Shown: one piece after another, positions 17,518-26,258 of the stretch | How positions within the stretch are numbered: the first letter of the stretch is position 1 | Layout of the letters: each line of letters begins with the position of its first letter | Assembly: GCF_900106925.1 (NCBI RefSeq) | Contig: NZ_FNNZ01000004.1 | Location: forward strand, 1 to 64,000 | Reading direction: 5' to 3' | DNA: 64,000 bases | From: Thiocapsa roseopersicina | GTDB taxonomy: Bacteria; Pseudomonadota; Gammaproteobacteria; Chromatiales; Chromatiaceae | Notes under the pieces: generated by a model | Seen by the model: only the letters and a program-made list of their open reading frames with translations | Databases searched by the model: none | Told to the model about the DNA's origin: nothing | Made by a program: the position numbers and the translations under genes

Positions 17518-17943
17518 ATGCACCTTCGACACAGTCACCTGACCCTCATGGGCATGACCGTCGCTCTCTTGTGCTCTGCAGTCAGCTGCGCGGCCGCCAG
17601 CGCGCCGAAGCTCCAAGGCATCTACTCCAACATGGAGCCGTCGGTTGAGCAAGGGGAGCTGATCGGAATCGAGATCTTCATCCTGCCGCATGTCCGGGAT
17701 GACGCGGTCGCTTACGTCGCCTTGATCCAGTTCGCCGATGGTCTGCCGATGCGACCTCAGCTTGTGGACCTGTCGATCCAGGACGACGGCATCTCCTTCT
17801 CGGCTGTTCACCCCGTCGAAGGCGAGATCGAATTTACAGGGAGCATCGACACGGAAGGTCTGACCGGACGCTTCGACGCCTTGGGCGAGGTCTCCTTACC
17901 GCGCGGGGAAAGCATCTGGCAATGGGGCGCGAGCGGGCGTTGA
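17518..17943 (+). CDS. small secreted protein or possible lipoprotein, unknown
   Basis: A 141-residue protein starting at ATG 17518 after GGACAGGAC. The hydrophobic start TLMGMTVALLCSAVSCAAAS is a signal peptide; AVSC could be a weak lipobox, making a lipoprotein possible. The remainder (LQGIYSNMEPSVEQGELIGIEIFILP...) is beta-rich and unrecognised. It is followed 54 bp later by another small membrane-associated gene on the same strand. Confidence 0.65.
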   Translation: MHLRHSHLTLMGMTVALLCSAVSCAAASAPKLQGIYSNMEPSVEQGELIGIEIFILPHVRDDAVAYVALIQFADGLPMRPQLVDLSIQDDGISFSAVHPVEGEIEFTGSIDTEGLTGRFDALGEVSLPRGESIWQWGASGR

Positions 17944-17997
17944 TATGCCGGTGTCGTCCGCAATCTCCGACATTTCATTTCCTACAGAGAGACGTCA

Positions 17998-18357
17998 ATG
18001 AAGACATTTATCCTCGCCCTGATCTTTCTCCTGATCGGAAGCGCCGTCGGAGGTTTCCTCGCACTCGGCTTCGGTGCCGGATTGGGTGCCGCGAGCGGAC
18101 TGGTGATCGGATCCCAGGCCGGTGCCTGCCTGGCTGTCGAGACAGCCGAAGAAAGCGGTCTGGTGACCGATCCTGCGCAGATCGACGCGCTGATCGCGAC
18201 CACGATCGCGAAGATCCGCGATAAAAGCGGCGCCGTGCCGGCCGAGGCCGGACTGGCGTGGATCGGCAACGCCGCCGAATGTCGCGACATCATCCGTCAA
18301 TTGGTCGAAGGCCCAGAGGCCGTCGCTCAAGCACCGGCCGCTCCGCGAGCGGATTGA
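17998..18357 (+). CDS. small membrane-anchored protein, unknown
   Basis: The 119-residue protein begins MKTFILALIFLLIGSAVGGFLALG, one or two glycine-zipper-like membrane segments covering residues 3-45, followed by a mostly helical soluble tail with a single pair of Cys (Cys44 region and AECRDIIRQL). GAGA (positions 17987-17990) is a plausible ribosome-site core. I do not recognise the family. Its TGA stop is the first triplet of a short inverted-repeat element. Confidence 0.65.
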   Translation: MKTFILALIFLLIGSAVGGFLALGFGAGLGAASGLVIGSQAGACLAVETAEESGLVTDPAQIDALIATTIAKIRDKSGAVPAEAGLAWIGNAAECRDIIRQLVEGPEAVAQAPAAPRAD

Positions 18358-18389
18358 ACCGCGCCCGGAGGTTGGAGCGGACCGGATCA
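18355..18389. repeat. short (35-bp) degenerate member of the inverted-repeat family
   Basis: TGAACCGCGCCCGG at the left and ACCGGATCA at the right. Both outer triplets are stop codons: TGA of the upstream + strand gene (18355-18357) and TGA of the minus-strand EAL-protein gene (18387-18389). It has lost about 50 bp of interior compared with full-size copies. Confidence 0.55.
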
Positions 18390-21300
18390 GCACATTCGCC
18401 CGCGCACGAAATTTTCGACCTGCGCGAACGGTAGCGGTCTGCTGATGAGGTAACCCTGCAACTCGTCGCACTTGAACCGCCGCAGGGAACTTGCCTGGCT
18501 CTCCTCCTCCACGCCTTCGGCGATAACCTTGAGACCGAGCGCATGGCCAAGCGAGATAATGGTGGTAGGGATCGTCACGCTCTCCGGCGTCGTGTCCATG
18601 GTAGCGACAAATGAACGGTCGATTTTCAGCGCATGGACCGGCAGTTTGGCCAAGTAGCTGAGCGAGGAATAGCCGGTCCCGAAGTCGTCGATAGCGATCT
18701 CGATGCCCATGCGGCGGACCTCGGCCAGACGCGAGACGTTGGCTTCGATATCGGCCATGATCATGCTCTCGGTGATTTCCAGATCCAGCCGGCCGGCGAT
18801 ATCGCCGAACTCGTCCGTCACCCGCCTCAGTGAATCGACAAAACCCGGATGCTGCAACTGCAGGGCGGAGACATTGACCGCGACGCGCAACCCGTCGAGT
18901 CCGGCCGCTTGCCAGATCCGCGTATCCGCAAGCGCCTTGCGGATCGCCCACAACCCGACTTGGATGATCATCCCGGTTTCTTCGAGAATGGGGATGAAGG
19001 TGCCGGGGTAGACCAAGCCGTCGGTGGGATCGTTCCAGCGTATCAGCGCCTCCAGGCCGGTCACCCTCCCGCTGATGCTGCAGATCTTGGGTTGATAATG
19101 GAGCATGAGCTCCTCGCGTTCGAGCGCCTGGCGCAGCCGATTCTCGCGCAACAGGGTCTCGGCGATCAGTGCATTCATTTCGGGTCCGTAGAACCGATAG
19201 CGGATACCGGAACCCTTGGCCTTGCGCAATGCGGCCTCGGCGTTGCGGATCAGCGTATCGGCATCGTCGTCGCGGCCGTTGCCCAGGGCGATGCCGGCCG
19301 AAACGGTGATGTGCAGCGCGTGATCGCCAATCACGACCGGCTCGTCGAGTAGACTGCCCGCGGTGTCTTCGATCAGATGCGCGATCTCGGTGAGCTCGTA
19401 ATCACCGCTGATCACCCCCGCAAACTGATCGACGCCGATGCGCGCCACCTCGCTCGTCTCGGGCCACGCGACCCGGAGGCGACGTGCCAGCTCCCGGAGC
19501 ACCTTGTCCCCGACCTGTCTGCCGAAGGTGTCGTTGATGTTGCGAAAGCGTCTGACGTCCCACACCACCACCCCGACCCGGTCGCTCGGATGATGTCGCG
19601 CGGCCTGCAACGCGGCGCAGAGATGATCAAGCATGTGTGCGCGGTTGGGCAGCCCGGTGAGCTCGTCGTGATGGGCGAGATAGGCCAGCCTGTCCTGGTT
19701 GGCGATGAATTCGAGCGCGAAGGAGATATCGTTCGCCAACTCGTTCAGCAGCGCCTGTTCCTCGCCGGTGAAGAAGTCGGGCTCGTGTGCGTAGATGACC
19801 ATGACGCCGATGACCTTGGTCTGAACCGTCAGCGGCAGCGCCGCCAACGATCGATAGCCTCGGCGCGGCAACGCCAGGGGCATGCGCAGTCCGTTGGGGT
19901 CGAGGTCGGCGAGCTCGCTGACGACGGTCAGCGCTGCGTCTCGTACGGCCTGACTCGCTGCAGCGGCCCCAAGCACGCCATCGCCGCTCAGCAACGACCG
20001 GTCCGGGCCGAGCCCGTCCCCGACACCCTCCCACGCAAGGGGGACGACCCCTTCCCCCCCTGGCCCCACCTCGCCGATCCAAGCCATCGCGAACCCGCCT
20101 TCGTGGACCGCTATGCGACAGGCCTCTTGCAGGAGCCTGCGTGAGTCGTGAATCCGTACAATGGCCGAATTGATGCTGCTCAGAACGGCGTAAAGCCGGG
20201 TCAGTCGAAGGATGCGCTGCTGTTGGGCAATACGCTCGAAGAACGCACCGATCTGCCCGGCCAATGCCACGAGCGTTGCCGCCAGCGCGCCGTCCAGCTC
20301 GCAACGCTCGGGGCGGAAGACTTCGAGAATGCCGGTGACGCGACCGCCGACCATGATCGCAACGGCACCGCCCGAGCTGATCCTCAACTGCTCGGCAGCC
20401 TGCCGTCGGAGAGCATCCGGGCTGCTCCGCAGATCGGCGAGCCACAACGGGGTGCCGCTCGGCGACGTATCCCCCGCAAGACCCATGTCGGACGTCAGCG
20501 AGAGCGACCGCACCTGCTCCAGATACCCGGCGCAGCGTTCCGCCGACCGACACCAAGCACCGACCCATTGCAGCGTGCCTTCAGCCTCGTCGACCCGCCA
20601 CAGCGTGGCGGCGGAAAACCCCAATTCGGTACAGCCAACCTCGAGAAGCTTATCGGTCGCGTCCTCCACGCTCGACGCCGCATTCAGCACCTGCGCGACG
20701 CCGTACAACGCCGCCAGATGGCCTCGGGTGCGTTTGCGCTCGTCGATCTCGGCCTCGAGCTCGTTCGCGTAATCCTTCAGCTTGGTATACAGACTTCCGT
20801 TTTCGTAGATGCGTCCGGTCTCGGCGGCGAGTATTCCGAGTAGCTCCTCCTCATCCGCGGAGAATCCATCGACACCCCGCTTATTGCCCAAGCAGATCCA
20901 CCCATAGGTGGCCGATGTTGACTTGATCGGCGCGGCGAGCAGCTCGGCGCCGATGGGGTAACCGGCTGGAAGCCCAAGATGCGCGGAGCTGTCCCCGGGC
21001 ACCTTGATGTGCAGAACCGAGCCATCGCGATACACGCGCCCAAGCTCGCCGGCATCGAGCTGCCATGCGTCCATACTCGGAACGCTGGCCGGATCGATGC
21101 CGCAGTGAGCGAGGTGAGCGAGTACCGCGCCGTCGGTCCGGCGCACCGCCACCGTGCCGTACTCGGCTTCGAGCAGGGCACACGCACCCCGGCAGACATG
21201 ATCGAGCAGCCGCTCTTTATCGCGCTCGGAGGCGAGCTGCAGGTTGAGCTCGATCAGCGACGCCAGCTTGTCGTTGGTGCCTTGCAGCTCGGCGACCTTC

Positions 21301-21755
21301 TCCGAGAGCTTGTCGGTGACCAAGCGCAGATGCTCGCGGTCGAATTCGCTGCCCCGCAAGGGGCTCTGAACCACCGAGCGACCGCCGCCCTGCGCAAGAA
21401 CGGCGTGCACGACGTCGATCATTTCCTGTGGGTCGAAAGGCTTGGTGACCACCTTGCTCACACCGCAAAGTTGAGCCAACTCCTGCGCTTCGCGCTCCAG
21501 GAAATGGGCGGAACAGAAAATCACCGGGGTCGCGGCGATCCGAGGGTCGGCGCGTAAGCAGCGCACGAACTCGTAGCCGTCCATCTGCGGCATCAGGATG
21601 TCGCAAATAATCAGATCCGGCTGTTCGTCGCGAACCATCTCAAGGGCACTGGCGCCGTCGGCGGCCTCGCTGATCCGATGCCCGAACGGCGCGAGCATCG
21701 CAACGAGAAGCTCTCGATTGACCGCGATATCGTCGACGACGGTGATGCGTGCCAT
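18387..21755 (-). CDS. receiver-GAF-GGDEF(degenerate)-EAL c-di-GMP phosphodiesterase-type protein
   Basis: This 1122-residue cytosolic signalling protein has a receiver domain at residues 1-120, with the phospho-acceptor Asp52 in CDILMPQMDGYE. Three GAF-like regions follow (about 180-330, 350-500, 520-670). The GGDEF domain (about 700-850) has the active motif degraded to GVDQF and is probably not a cyclase. The EAL domain (about 865-1120) keeps its catalytic signatures: EALIRW, VNVSALQLQ, EITESMIM, IDDFGTGYSSL, KIDRSFV and AEGVEEE. The likely output is c-di-GMP hydrolysis controlled by phosphorylation. The gene follows the histidine kinase by 3 nt, so the kinase is the probable partner. Confidence 0.92.
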   Translation of the reverse strand: MARITVVDDIAVNRELLVAMLAPFGHRISEAADGASALEMVRDEQPDLIICDILMPQMDGYEFVRCLRADPRIAATPVIFCSAHFLEREAQELAQLCGVSKVVTKPFDPQEMIDVVHAVLAQGGGRSVVQSPLRGSEFDREHLRLVTDKLSEKVAELQGTNDKLASLIELNLQLASERDKERLLDHVCRGACALLEAEYGTVAVRRTDGAVLAHLAHCGIDPASVPSMDAWQLDAGELGRVYRDGSVLHIKVPGDSSAHLGLPAGYPIGAELLAAPIKSTSATYGWICLGNKRGVDGFSADEEELLGILAAETGRIYENGSLYTKLKDYANELEAEIDERKRTRGHLAALYGVAQVLNAASSVEDATDKLLEVGCTELGFSAATLWRVDEAEGTLQWVGAWCRSAERCAGYLEQVRSLSLTSDMGLAGDTSPSGTPLWLADLRSSPDALRRQAAEQLRISSGGAVAIMVGGRVTGILEVFRPERCELDGALAATLVALAGQIGAFFERIAQQQRILRLTRLYAVLSSINSAIVRIHDSRRLLQEACRIAVHEGGFAMAWIGEVGPGGEGVVPLAWEGVGDGLGPDRSLLSGDGVLGAAAASQAVRDAALTVVSELADLDPNGLRMPLALPRRGYRSLAALPLTVQTKVIGVMVIYAHEPDFFTGEEQALLNELANDISFALEFIANQDRLAYLAHHDELTGLPNRAHMLDHLCAALQAARHHPSDRVGVVVWDVRRFRNINDTFGRQVGDKVLRELARRLRVAWPETSEVARIGVDQFAGVISGDYELTEIAHLIEDTAGSLLDEPVVIGDHALHITVSAGIALGNGRDDDADTLIRNAEAALRKAKGSGIRYRFYGPEMNALIAETLLRENRLRQALEREELMLHYQPKICSISGRVTGLEALIRWNDPTDGLVYPGTFIPILEETGMIIQVGLWAIRKALADTRIWQAAGLDGLRVAVNVSALQLQHPGFVDSLRRVTDEFGDIAGRLDLEITESMIMADIEANVSRLAEVRRMGIEIAIDDFGTGYSSLSYLAKLPVHALKIDRSFVATMDTTPESVTIPTTIISLGHALGLKVIAEGVEEESQASSLRRFKCDELQGYLISRPLPFAQVENFVRGRMC

Positions 21756-21758
21756 GGC

Positions 21759-23243
21759 CTAGGCCCCCTTGAACCGGAGGACGAAGCGGCTGCCCGCGCC
21801 GAGCGTACTGTGACACTGCAGCTCTCCGCCCAAGAGCCCGGCCAGTTTGCGACTCAGATGCAGCCCCAACCCGGTGCCTTCCCGGCCCTGGATGCCGGCC
21901 GAGCGTCCCTGCACGAAGGCGCCGAAAAGGGCCGCTTGCTCGTCTTCGCCGATCCCCGGCCCGGTATCCGCGACAACAATCTCGAGCGCGCGGTCCGTGC
22001 CCACGCCATCGACGCTCAGAGCGAGCTGCACCTGGCCGACGTCGGTAAATTTGATCGCATTCTGTGCCAGGTTAAGCAGGATCTGGGTCAAGGCGCGCCG
22101 ATCCGTCCGGAATATCACGGCCTCTTCGGGGACCTCGACAAGCAGCTGCAGACCCTTGGCAAGCGCGAACGGCTGCAGAGACGCAGCTGTTTCACGCACC
22201 AGGCTGCCGCATTCGGTCGGTTCGGGGTCGAGCTGTACCCGGTCCGCCTGGATCTTCGCGAGATTGAGCAAGTCGTTGATCAGGGACAGCAAGTGTCTTG
22301 CATTGTTGCGTACGATGTCGAGCTGACGGGTCTGCTCGGCATTCAGCGCACCCGGCAGACCCATCAACAAGGTACCGGTAAACCCGATGACGGCATTCAA
22401 CGGGGTGCGAAGCTCGTGACTCATGCTCGCAAGGAAGCGATCCTTCGCACGATCGGCCCGTTCCAGCTCGAGGTTTTTCTCCTGGAGGGACTGCAGGATG
22501 CGTCGGCGCTCGCTGACGTCGCGAATCGCGCTCATCACCAGCGGGGTCTCTTCGGTCGTCAAGGGGCTCAGACTGATCTCGACCGGAAACTCGAGCCCGT
22601 CTTTGCGCAAGCCGTACAGCTCCAACCCGGCGCCCATGGGCCGTGTCCTCGACTGGGCGAAATAGTTCGAACGGTGCCCCTTGTGCGCATGCCGGAAGCG
22701 CTCGGGAAGCAGCATATCGACCAACAAGGCGCGCAATTCGCCCGGCGCATACCCAAACAGGCGCTCCGCCTGCGTATTGGCGATCAGGATGTGGCCGGTC
22801 GGATTGACGATCACGATGCCGTCCGGGGTCGATTCGAGCAGCTCGCGATACCGCAGCTCCAACGCCTTGCTGTCGCGCTCGACCTTGAGGGAGGTGACGT
22901 CCTTCTCGGAGAACAGCAACAGCGCGTCGGCGCCTTCGGTGGCCGCCTGCAGGAGCTGTCCGGAGATGTCGACGTAGATCAGCGTGCCATCCTTCCTGCG
23001 GCGCAAGGTCTCGAAGGTGCTGCTCCCACGGCGGAGCGTCTCGGTCACGAAGGAGTGCTGCTCCTCGCCACCGCCGGGAATCACGATGAGCGCATCCAGC
23101 TGCACGCCCACGGCTTCGGCACTCTCGTAACCGAACATCTGCTGCGCCCCGGCGCCCCAACGGCACACCCTGCCCGCTCCGTCGAGCAACATGAGTGCAT
23201 CGGGGAGATCGGCATTCCAGAGATCGGCGTGGTTCGAAGACAT
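21759..23243 (-). CDS. PAS-domain sensor histidine kinase
   Basis: ATG 23243 follows a strong GGAGGGCGG site. The roughly 494-residue protein has no obvious membrane helix. It carries two or three PAS domains (AQQMFGYESAEAVG; HILIANTQAERLFGYAPGELRAL), then HisKA with the phospho-accepting His in SMSHELRTPLNAVIGF (about residue 276), and HATPase_c with N box LAQNAIKFTDVGQ, G1 VADTGPGIGEDEQ and G2 GREGTGLGLHLSRKLA. It should phosphorylate the receiver of the adjoining EAL protein. The soluble PAS layout points to cytosolic signals such as redox, oxygen or light; which one cannot be told. Confidence 0.92.
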   Translation of the reverse strand: MSSNHADLWNADLPDALMLLDGAGRVCRWGAGAQQMFGYESAEAVGVQLDALIVIPGGGEEQHSFVTETLRRGSSTFETLRRRKDGTLIYVDISGQLLQAATEGADALLLFSEKDVTSLKVERDSKALELRYRELLESTPDGIVIVNPTGHILIANTQAERLFGYAPGELRALLVDMLLPERFRHAHKGHRSNYFAQSRTRPMGAGLELYGLRKDGLEFPVEISLSPLTTEETPLVMSAIRDVSERRRILQSLQEKNLELERADRAKDRFLASMSHELRTPLNAVIGFTGTLLMGLPGALNAEQTRQLDIVRNNARHLLSLINDLLNLAKIQADRVQLDPEPTECGSLVRETAASLQPFALAKGLQLLVEVPEEAVIFRTDRRALTQILLNLAQNAIKFTDVGQVQLALSVDGVGTDRALEIVVADTGPGIGEDEQAALFGAFVQGRSAGIQGREGTGLGLHLSRKLAGLLGGELQCHSTLGAGSRFVLRFKGA

Positions 23244-23329
23244 CGACCGCCCTCCGTCGGCCGCCACAACGACAGGCAGCTCATATTCCTTCAATATAGC
23301 GTTGCGGGGAGATTTTCCTATCACTTTGG

Positions 23330-23724
23330 TTGGTTTTTAGCGCACCGCCATCAATCAGGTGGCGCCTCGCGGCGAGAAGCAGCAGTGATTGGCCGTTCAT
23401 CGGAGGCACAGCGGCCATCGTCCCCTGTGCCGGAGGAGTTGGCGGGCGGCTTCCGGCGCCTCACCGACAACATCGATCCGGCCGCGATGATCGCCATGCC
23501 CGCCCCGGACGCGGACCCAGTGACCCGGGATGACCCCGCTTCGAGCCTGACCGCTCGGGTCCAGATCGACAACGTCGACTGTCGGGCCCGCGGCTACACT
23601 TGGGTGATCTTGCACTGACGCAGGCCATCGAGCGCAACTTCAGCCGTGTCTTGGAGGCCAACCGTGCCGAGTATCCCGGCAGCGATCATCCCGGGGCTGA
23701 CCGCATATCGTGCTCGAGTCCGAT
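23330..23724 (+). other. gap with possible frame-broken coding remnant
   Basis: The region between the histidine kinase start and the DUF134 stop (23244-23724) has no intact gene. On the plus strand one frame reads a protein-like stretch ending near 23618 (including GGFRRLTDNIDPAAMIA), and another frame continues at 23611 with LTQAIERNFSRVLEANRAEY before ending. This looks like one old gene broken by a frameshift. I cannot name the family and it may be chance. Confidence 0.25.
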
Positions 23725-24090
23725 TCAAGCCTCGTTACCTGTTTCGCCCCCCGGCCGATCCGACGGAACGGCCTCCCCGGTCCCCGCGCCGGCAGCGCCC
23801 TCGCTCTCACGGGTCGGCTCCACCACGAGACGCTTGCCGTTGATCAGTACATCCGTCACCTTGCGGCGCGCCCGCGCCAGGGTTCGCGACAAGGTGGTCC
23901 GCGAGATGCCCATCCGCACGGCACAATCCTCCTGATACAAGCCTTCGAGGTCCGCAAGACGCAAGGCTTCCAGCTCGTCCGCGCGCAACGTCACGGTCTC
24001 CAGGCCCCGTCCCGGTCGACCGCAGGGTTTGAAACAGAGAAAGCCCGGATCGAATCCGATACAGCGGGCACGTCGTTTTCTACCCGGCAT
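23725..24090 (-). CDS. DUF134 family DNA-binding protein
   Basis: The 121-residue protein starts MPGRKRRARCIGFDPGFLCFKPCG, the Cys-containing N-terminus characteristic of DUF134, followed by a sigma-70 region-4-like helix-turn-helix (LYQEDCAVRMGISRTTLSRTLARARRKV, about residues 55-85). DUF134 proteins are commonly found beside NifX/NifB-like and MinD-type ATPase genes in anaerobes, exactly as here, and are presumed local regulators. Two adjacent ATGs (24093, 24090) follow GGAGGT; the second has the better spacing. Its divergent promoter region with the Rieske gene contains a near-perfect 20-bp palindrome. Confidence 0.9.
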   Translation of the reverse strand: MPGRKRRARCIGFDPGFLCFKPCGRPGRGLETVTLRADELEALRLADLEGLYQEDCAVRMGISRTTLSRTLARARRKVTDVLINGKRLVVEPTRESEGAAGAGTGEAVPSDRPGGETGNEA

Positions 24091-24133
24091 CATACCTCCG
24101 CAAGATGAAGTGTTCCGATTCGCGGACTCAGTA

Positions 24134-24153
24134 AAACGCACATATGTTCGTTT
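24134..24153. promoter_or_regulatory. candidate operator palindrome between DUF134 and Rieske genes
   Basis: AAACGCACAT followed immediately by ATGTTCGTTT: nine of ten positions are symmetric about 24143/24144. It lies 44 bp upstream of the DUF134 start and about 145 bp upstream of the Rieske start, in a locally AT-rich patch. It is a likely target for a dimeric regulator, with DUF134 the nearest candidate. Confidence 0.5.
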
Positions 24154-24296
24154 CACATTGACGGATATCAGGGTCACGTGCCTGGAGAACGCGAGACAAT
24201 GCCCATCACTCAAGTCGGAATACGACTTTCATCCCAGCGACGTGGAGCCCCGCCCGGCATCGGCTCGGCACGGCGCGCATCCGTCCGGAGACAGAC

Positions 24297-24890
24297 ATGA
24301 GCGAGCAGGCAGTGAACACGACGAGACGACGCGTCCTCGTCGCCGCCACCGGTGTGGTGGGCGCCGTGGGAGCGGGCTTTGCGTTGGTCCCCTTCGTCGC
24401 CTCGATGAATCCAAGCGCCCGCGCACGCGCCGCCGGAGCGCCGGTCGAGGCGGATATCGCGAACCTGGAGCCGGGCGGTTTATTGCGCGTCAAATGGCGC
24501 GGTAAACCGGTTTGGATCGTCCATCGGACGCCCGAGATGCTCGCATCCTTGTCGCGCAACGACCGGAATCTGGTCGATCCGACCTCCGAGGTGGCCCAGC
24601 AGCCGGAGTATTGTCGAAACGCCACCCGCTCCATCAAGCCGGTCTATCTGGTCGCGATCGGGATCTGCACGCATCTCGGCTGCTCGCCGATCTATCGGCC
24701 CGAGGTCGCCCCGGACGATATGGGTCCGGATTGGACGGGCGGCTTTTTCTGTCCCTGCCACGGCTCGCGCTTCGATCTGGCGGCGCGGGTGTTCAAGAAC
24801 GTCCCGGCACCGACCAATCTGGTCATCCCGAAACACACCTATCTCGACGAGACGACACTTCTCATCGGCGAGGATGGCCTACGGGGCTGA
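24297..24890 (+). CDS. orphan Rieske iron-sulfur subunit of cytochrome bc1 type
   Basis: This 197-residue full-length Rieske protein resembles PetA. A twin-arginine export signal (NTTRRRVLVAATGV) leads into a single membrane anchor, then the [2Fe-2S] domain with Cys124-Thr-His126-Leu-Gly-Cys129 and Cys152-Pro-Cys154-His155-Gly-Ser157. All four ligands and both disulfide cysteines are therefore present. In bc1 operons petA is followed by petB (cytochrome b) and petC (cytochrome c1); here neither follows, and the next genes are NifX- and MinD-like. This is probably a second copy with a special role or an alternative bc1 subunit. Confidence 0.9.
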   Translation: MSEQAVNTTRRRVLVAATGVVGAVGAGFALVPFVASMNPSARARAAGAPVEADIANLEPGGLLRVKWRGKPVWIVHRTPEMLASLSRNDRNLVDPTSEVAQQPEYCRNATRSIKPVYLVAIGICTHLGCSPIYRPEVAPDDMGPDWTGGFFCPCHGSRFDLAARVFKNVPAPTNLVIPKHTYLDETTLLIGEDGLRG

Positions 24891-25001
24891 TTCCGGCCGA
24901 ACATCTCGATGCAACAGAAACACTCGGCGATCTCTGCACCTTCCTCTACGGACTCACCGAGCGGATGAACAGGCCTAACCAGGACAAGGGGAACACTCCC
25001 G

Positions 25002-25373
25002 ATGAACGTCGCCATCTCGATCGCCGGCCAAACGCTGGATGCACCCTTCGACGCCCGCTTCGGGCGCGCCGAGTCCTTCTGCGTGGTGGAGACGGACACC
25101 GGCAACTGGACCATCCACGCCAATCCGGCCCTCTCGGCGTCGGGCGGAGCGGGCGTGCTGGCCGCGCAGCTCATCGCCCGGCTCGGCGCGCAGGCGGTGG
25201 TCAGCGGAGCCTATGGCCCCAAGGCGCATCGCACCCTGTCCGCGGCGCACATCGATTGCTTTCTTGCTCCGGGTAATGAGGCTCGCAGCGCCGCCGAAAT
25301 CCTGGACGCCTTCACCTCTGGACGCTTGGCCCTGGCCGATAGCGCCACGCATGGCGGCCACCACGGAGACTGA
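25002..25373 (+). CDS. NifX/NifB-C-terminal-like metallocluster-binding protein (first copy)
   Basis: A 123-residue protein of the NifX/NafY/VnfX dinitrogenase-cofactor superfamily: DARFGRAESFCVVETDTGNW at residues 17-36 and GGAGVLAAQLIARLGAQAVVSGAYGPKA. Such proteins bind or carry molybdenum-iron-sulfur clusters; the orange protein of Desulfovibrio belongs to the same superfamily. The tail HGGHHGD is His-rich and could bind metal. The ribosome site AAGGGGAA precedes the start. It is 6 nt ahead of the first Fe-S ATPase, so they are co-transcribed. No nitrogenase gene is visible. Confidence 0.88.
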   Translation: MNVAISIAGQTLDAPFDARFGRAESFCVVETDTGNWTIHANPALSASGGAGVLAAQLIARLGAQAVVSGAYGPKAHRTLSAAHIDCFLAPGNEARSAAEILDAFTSGRLALADSATHGGHHGD

Positions 25374-25379
25374 ACCGAG

Positions 25380-26258
25380 ATGCGCATCGTTGTAGCCAGC
25401 GGCAAGGGCGGCACCGGCAAGACCACCGTCGCCACCAGCCTCGCGCAGGTGGCGGCCGAACGGGATGCGGTGCATTTTCTCGATTGCGACGTGGAAACGC
25501 CCGACGCCGCGCTGTTTCTGCATCCGAGCTTGGATGTCCACCGGGAGGTCGGGATCCGCGTGCCGCGGGTGGATCCGCAAGCCTGCAACGCCTGCGGCAC
25601 CTGCGCCGAGATCTGCCGATTCAATGCGATCGCGGTGGTCGGCGAAACGACGCTGGTGTTCGACGATCTCTGTCACGGCTGCGGCAGCTGCACCTGGATG
25701 TGCCCGGAGCAGGCGATCACCGAGCATCTGTTCGTGACGGGCACGATCGACAGCGGGACTACGCCGGACGGGATCGCATTCGCGCGGGGCCTGATGAACG
25801 TCGGCCAAGCGATGGGCATGCCGATCCTGCGCGAGCTCAAGAAACGGACCCCGTCGCCGATGCCGCGAAGCTCCGGCGCGCCGCGCCGCGCTCTTGAGAT
25901 TCGTGATGCCCCGCCCGGTGCCTCCTGCCCGGTCGTCGAGACGATGCGCGGTGCGGACTTCGTCCTGTTCGTGACCGAGCCGACGCCCTTCGGCCTGCAT
26001 GATCTGAAACAGGTCGTCGCCATTGCTCATGATCTGGGGATCCCGGCCGGCGTCGTGATCAACCGCGACGGGATCGGCGACGACGCCGTCGGCGCCTATT
26101 GCGCCGAACATGATCTGCCGATTCTGCTGCGCATCCCCATGGATCGGCGTATCGCCGAGGCGATCGCCGGCGGCCGGACCTTGGTGGAGGCCGCCGTCGA
26201 CTATCGACCCAAGTTCCGAGATCTGCTCGAGCAGATCCTCGCCGAGGCGACCGTATGA
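25380..26258 (+). CDS. MinD/ParA-superfamily ATPase with inserted 2[4Fe-4S] ferredoxin domain (first copy)
   Basis: A 292-residue P-loop protein. The deviant Walker A is SGKGGTGKTTVATSLA (residues 7-22). An inserted bacterial ferredoxin domain has Cys69-x2-Cys72-x2-Cys75-x3-Cys79 and Cys98-x2-Cys101-x2-Cys104-x3-Cys108, enough for two [4Fe-4S] clusters. Later come the MinD-like blocks VTEPTPFGLHDLKQVV and GVVINRDGIGD. These ATPases occur in pairs beside NifX-like proteins in many anaerobes. Loading of metal clusters or redox-coupled assembly is inferred by analogy with CooC/Mrp-type proteins. The stop overlaps the start of the next gene (ATGA). Confidence 0.92.
   Translation: MRIVVASGKGGTGKTTVATSLAQVAAERDAVHFLDCDVETPDAALFLHPSLDVHREVGIRVPRVDPQACNACGTCAEICRFNAIAVVGETTLVFDDLCHGCGSCTWMCPEQAITEHLFVTGTIDSGTTPDGIAFARGLMNVGQAMGMPILRELKKRTPSPMPRSSGAPRRALEIRDAPPGASCPVVETMRGADFVLFVTEPTPFGLHDLKQVVAIAHDLGIPAGVVINRDGIGDDAVGAYCAEHDLPILLRIPMDRRIAEAIAGGRTLVEAAVDYRPKFRDLLEQILAEATV

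Noticed and set aside
21678-23618. 646-codon open frame on the plus strand opposite the histidine kinase
   Set aside because: Antisense to HisKA/HATPase coding sequence. Only the last 250 bases, beyond the kinase start, might be an old remnant and are described separately.
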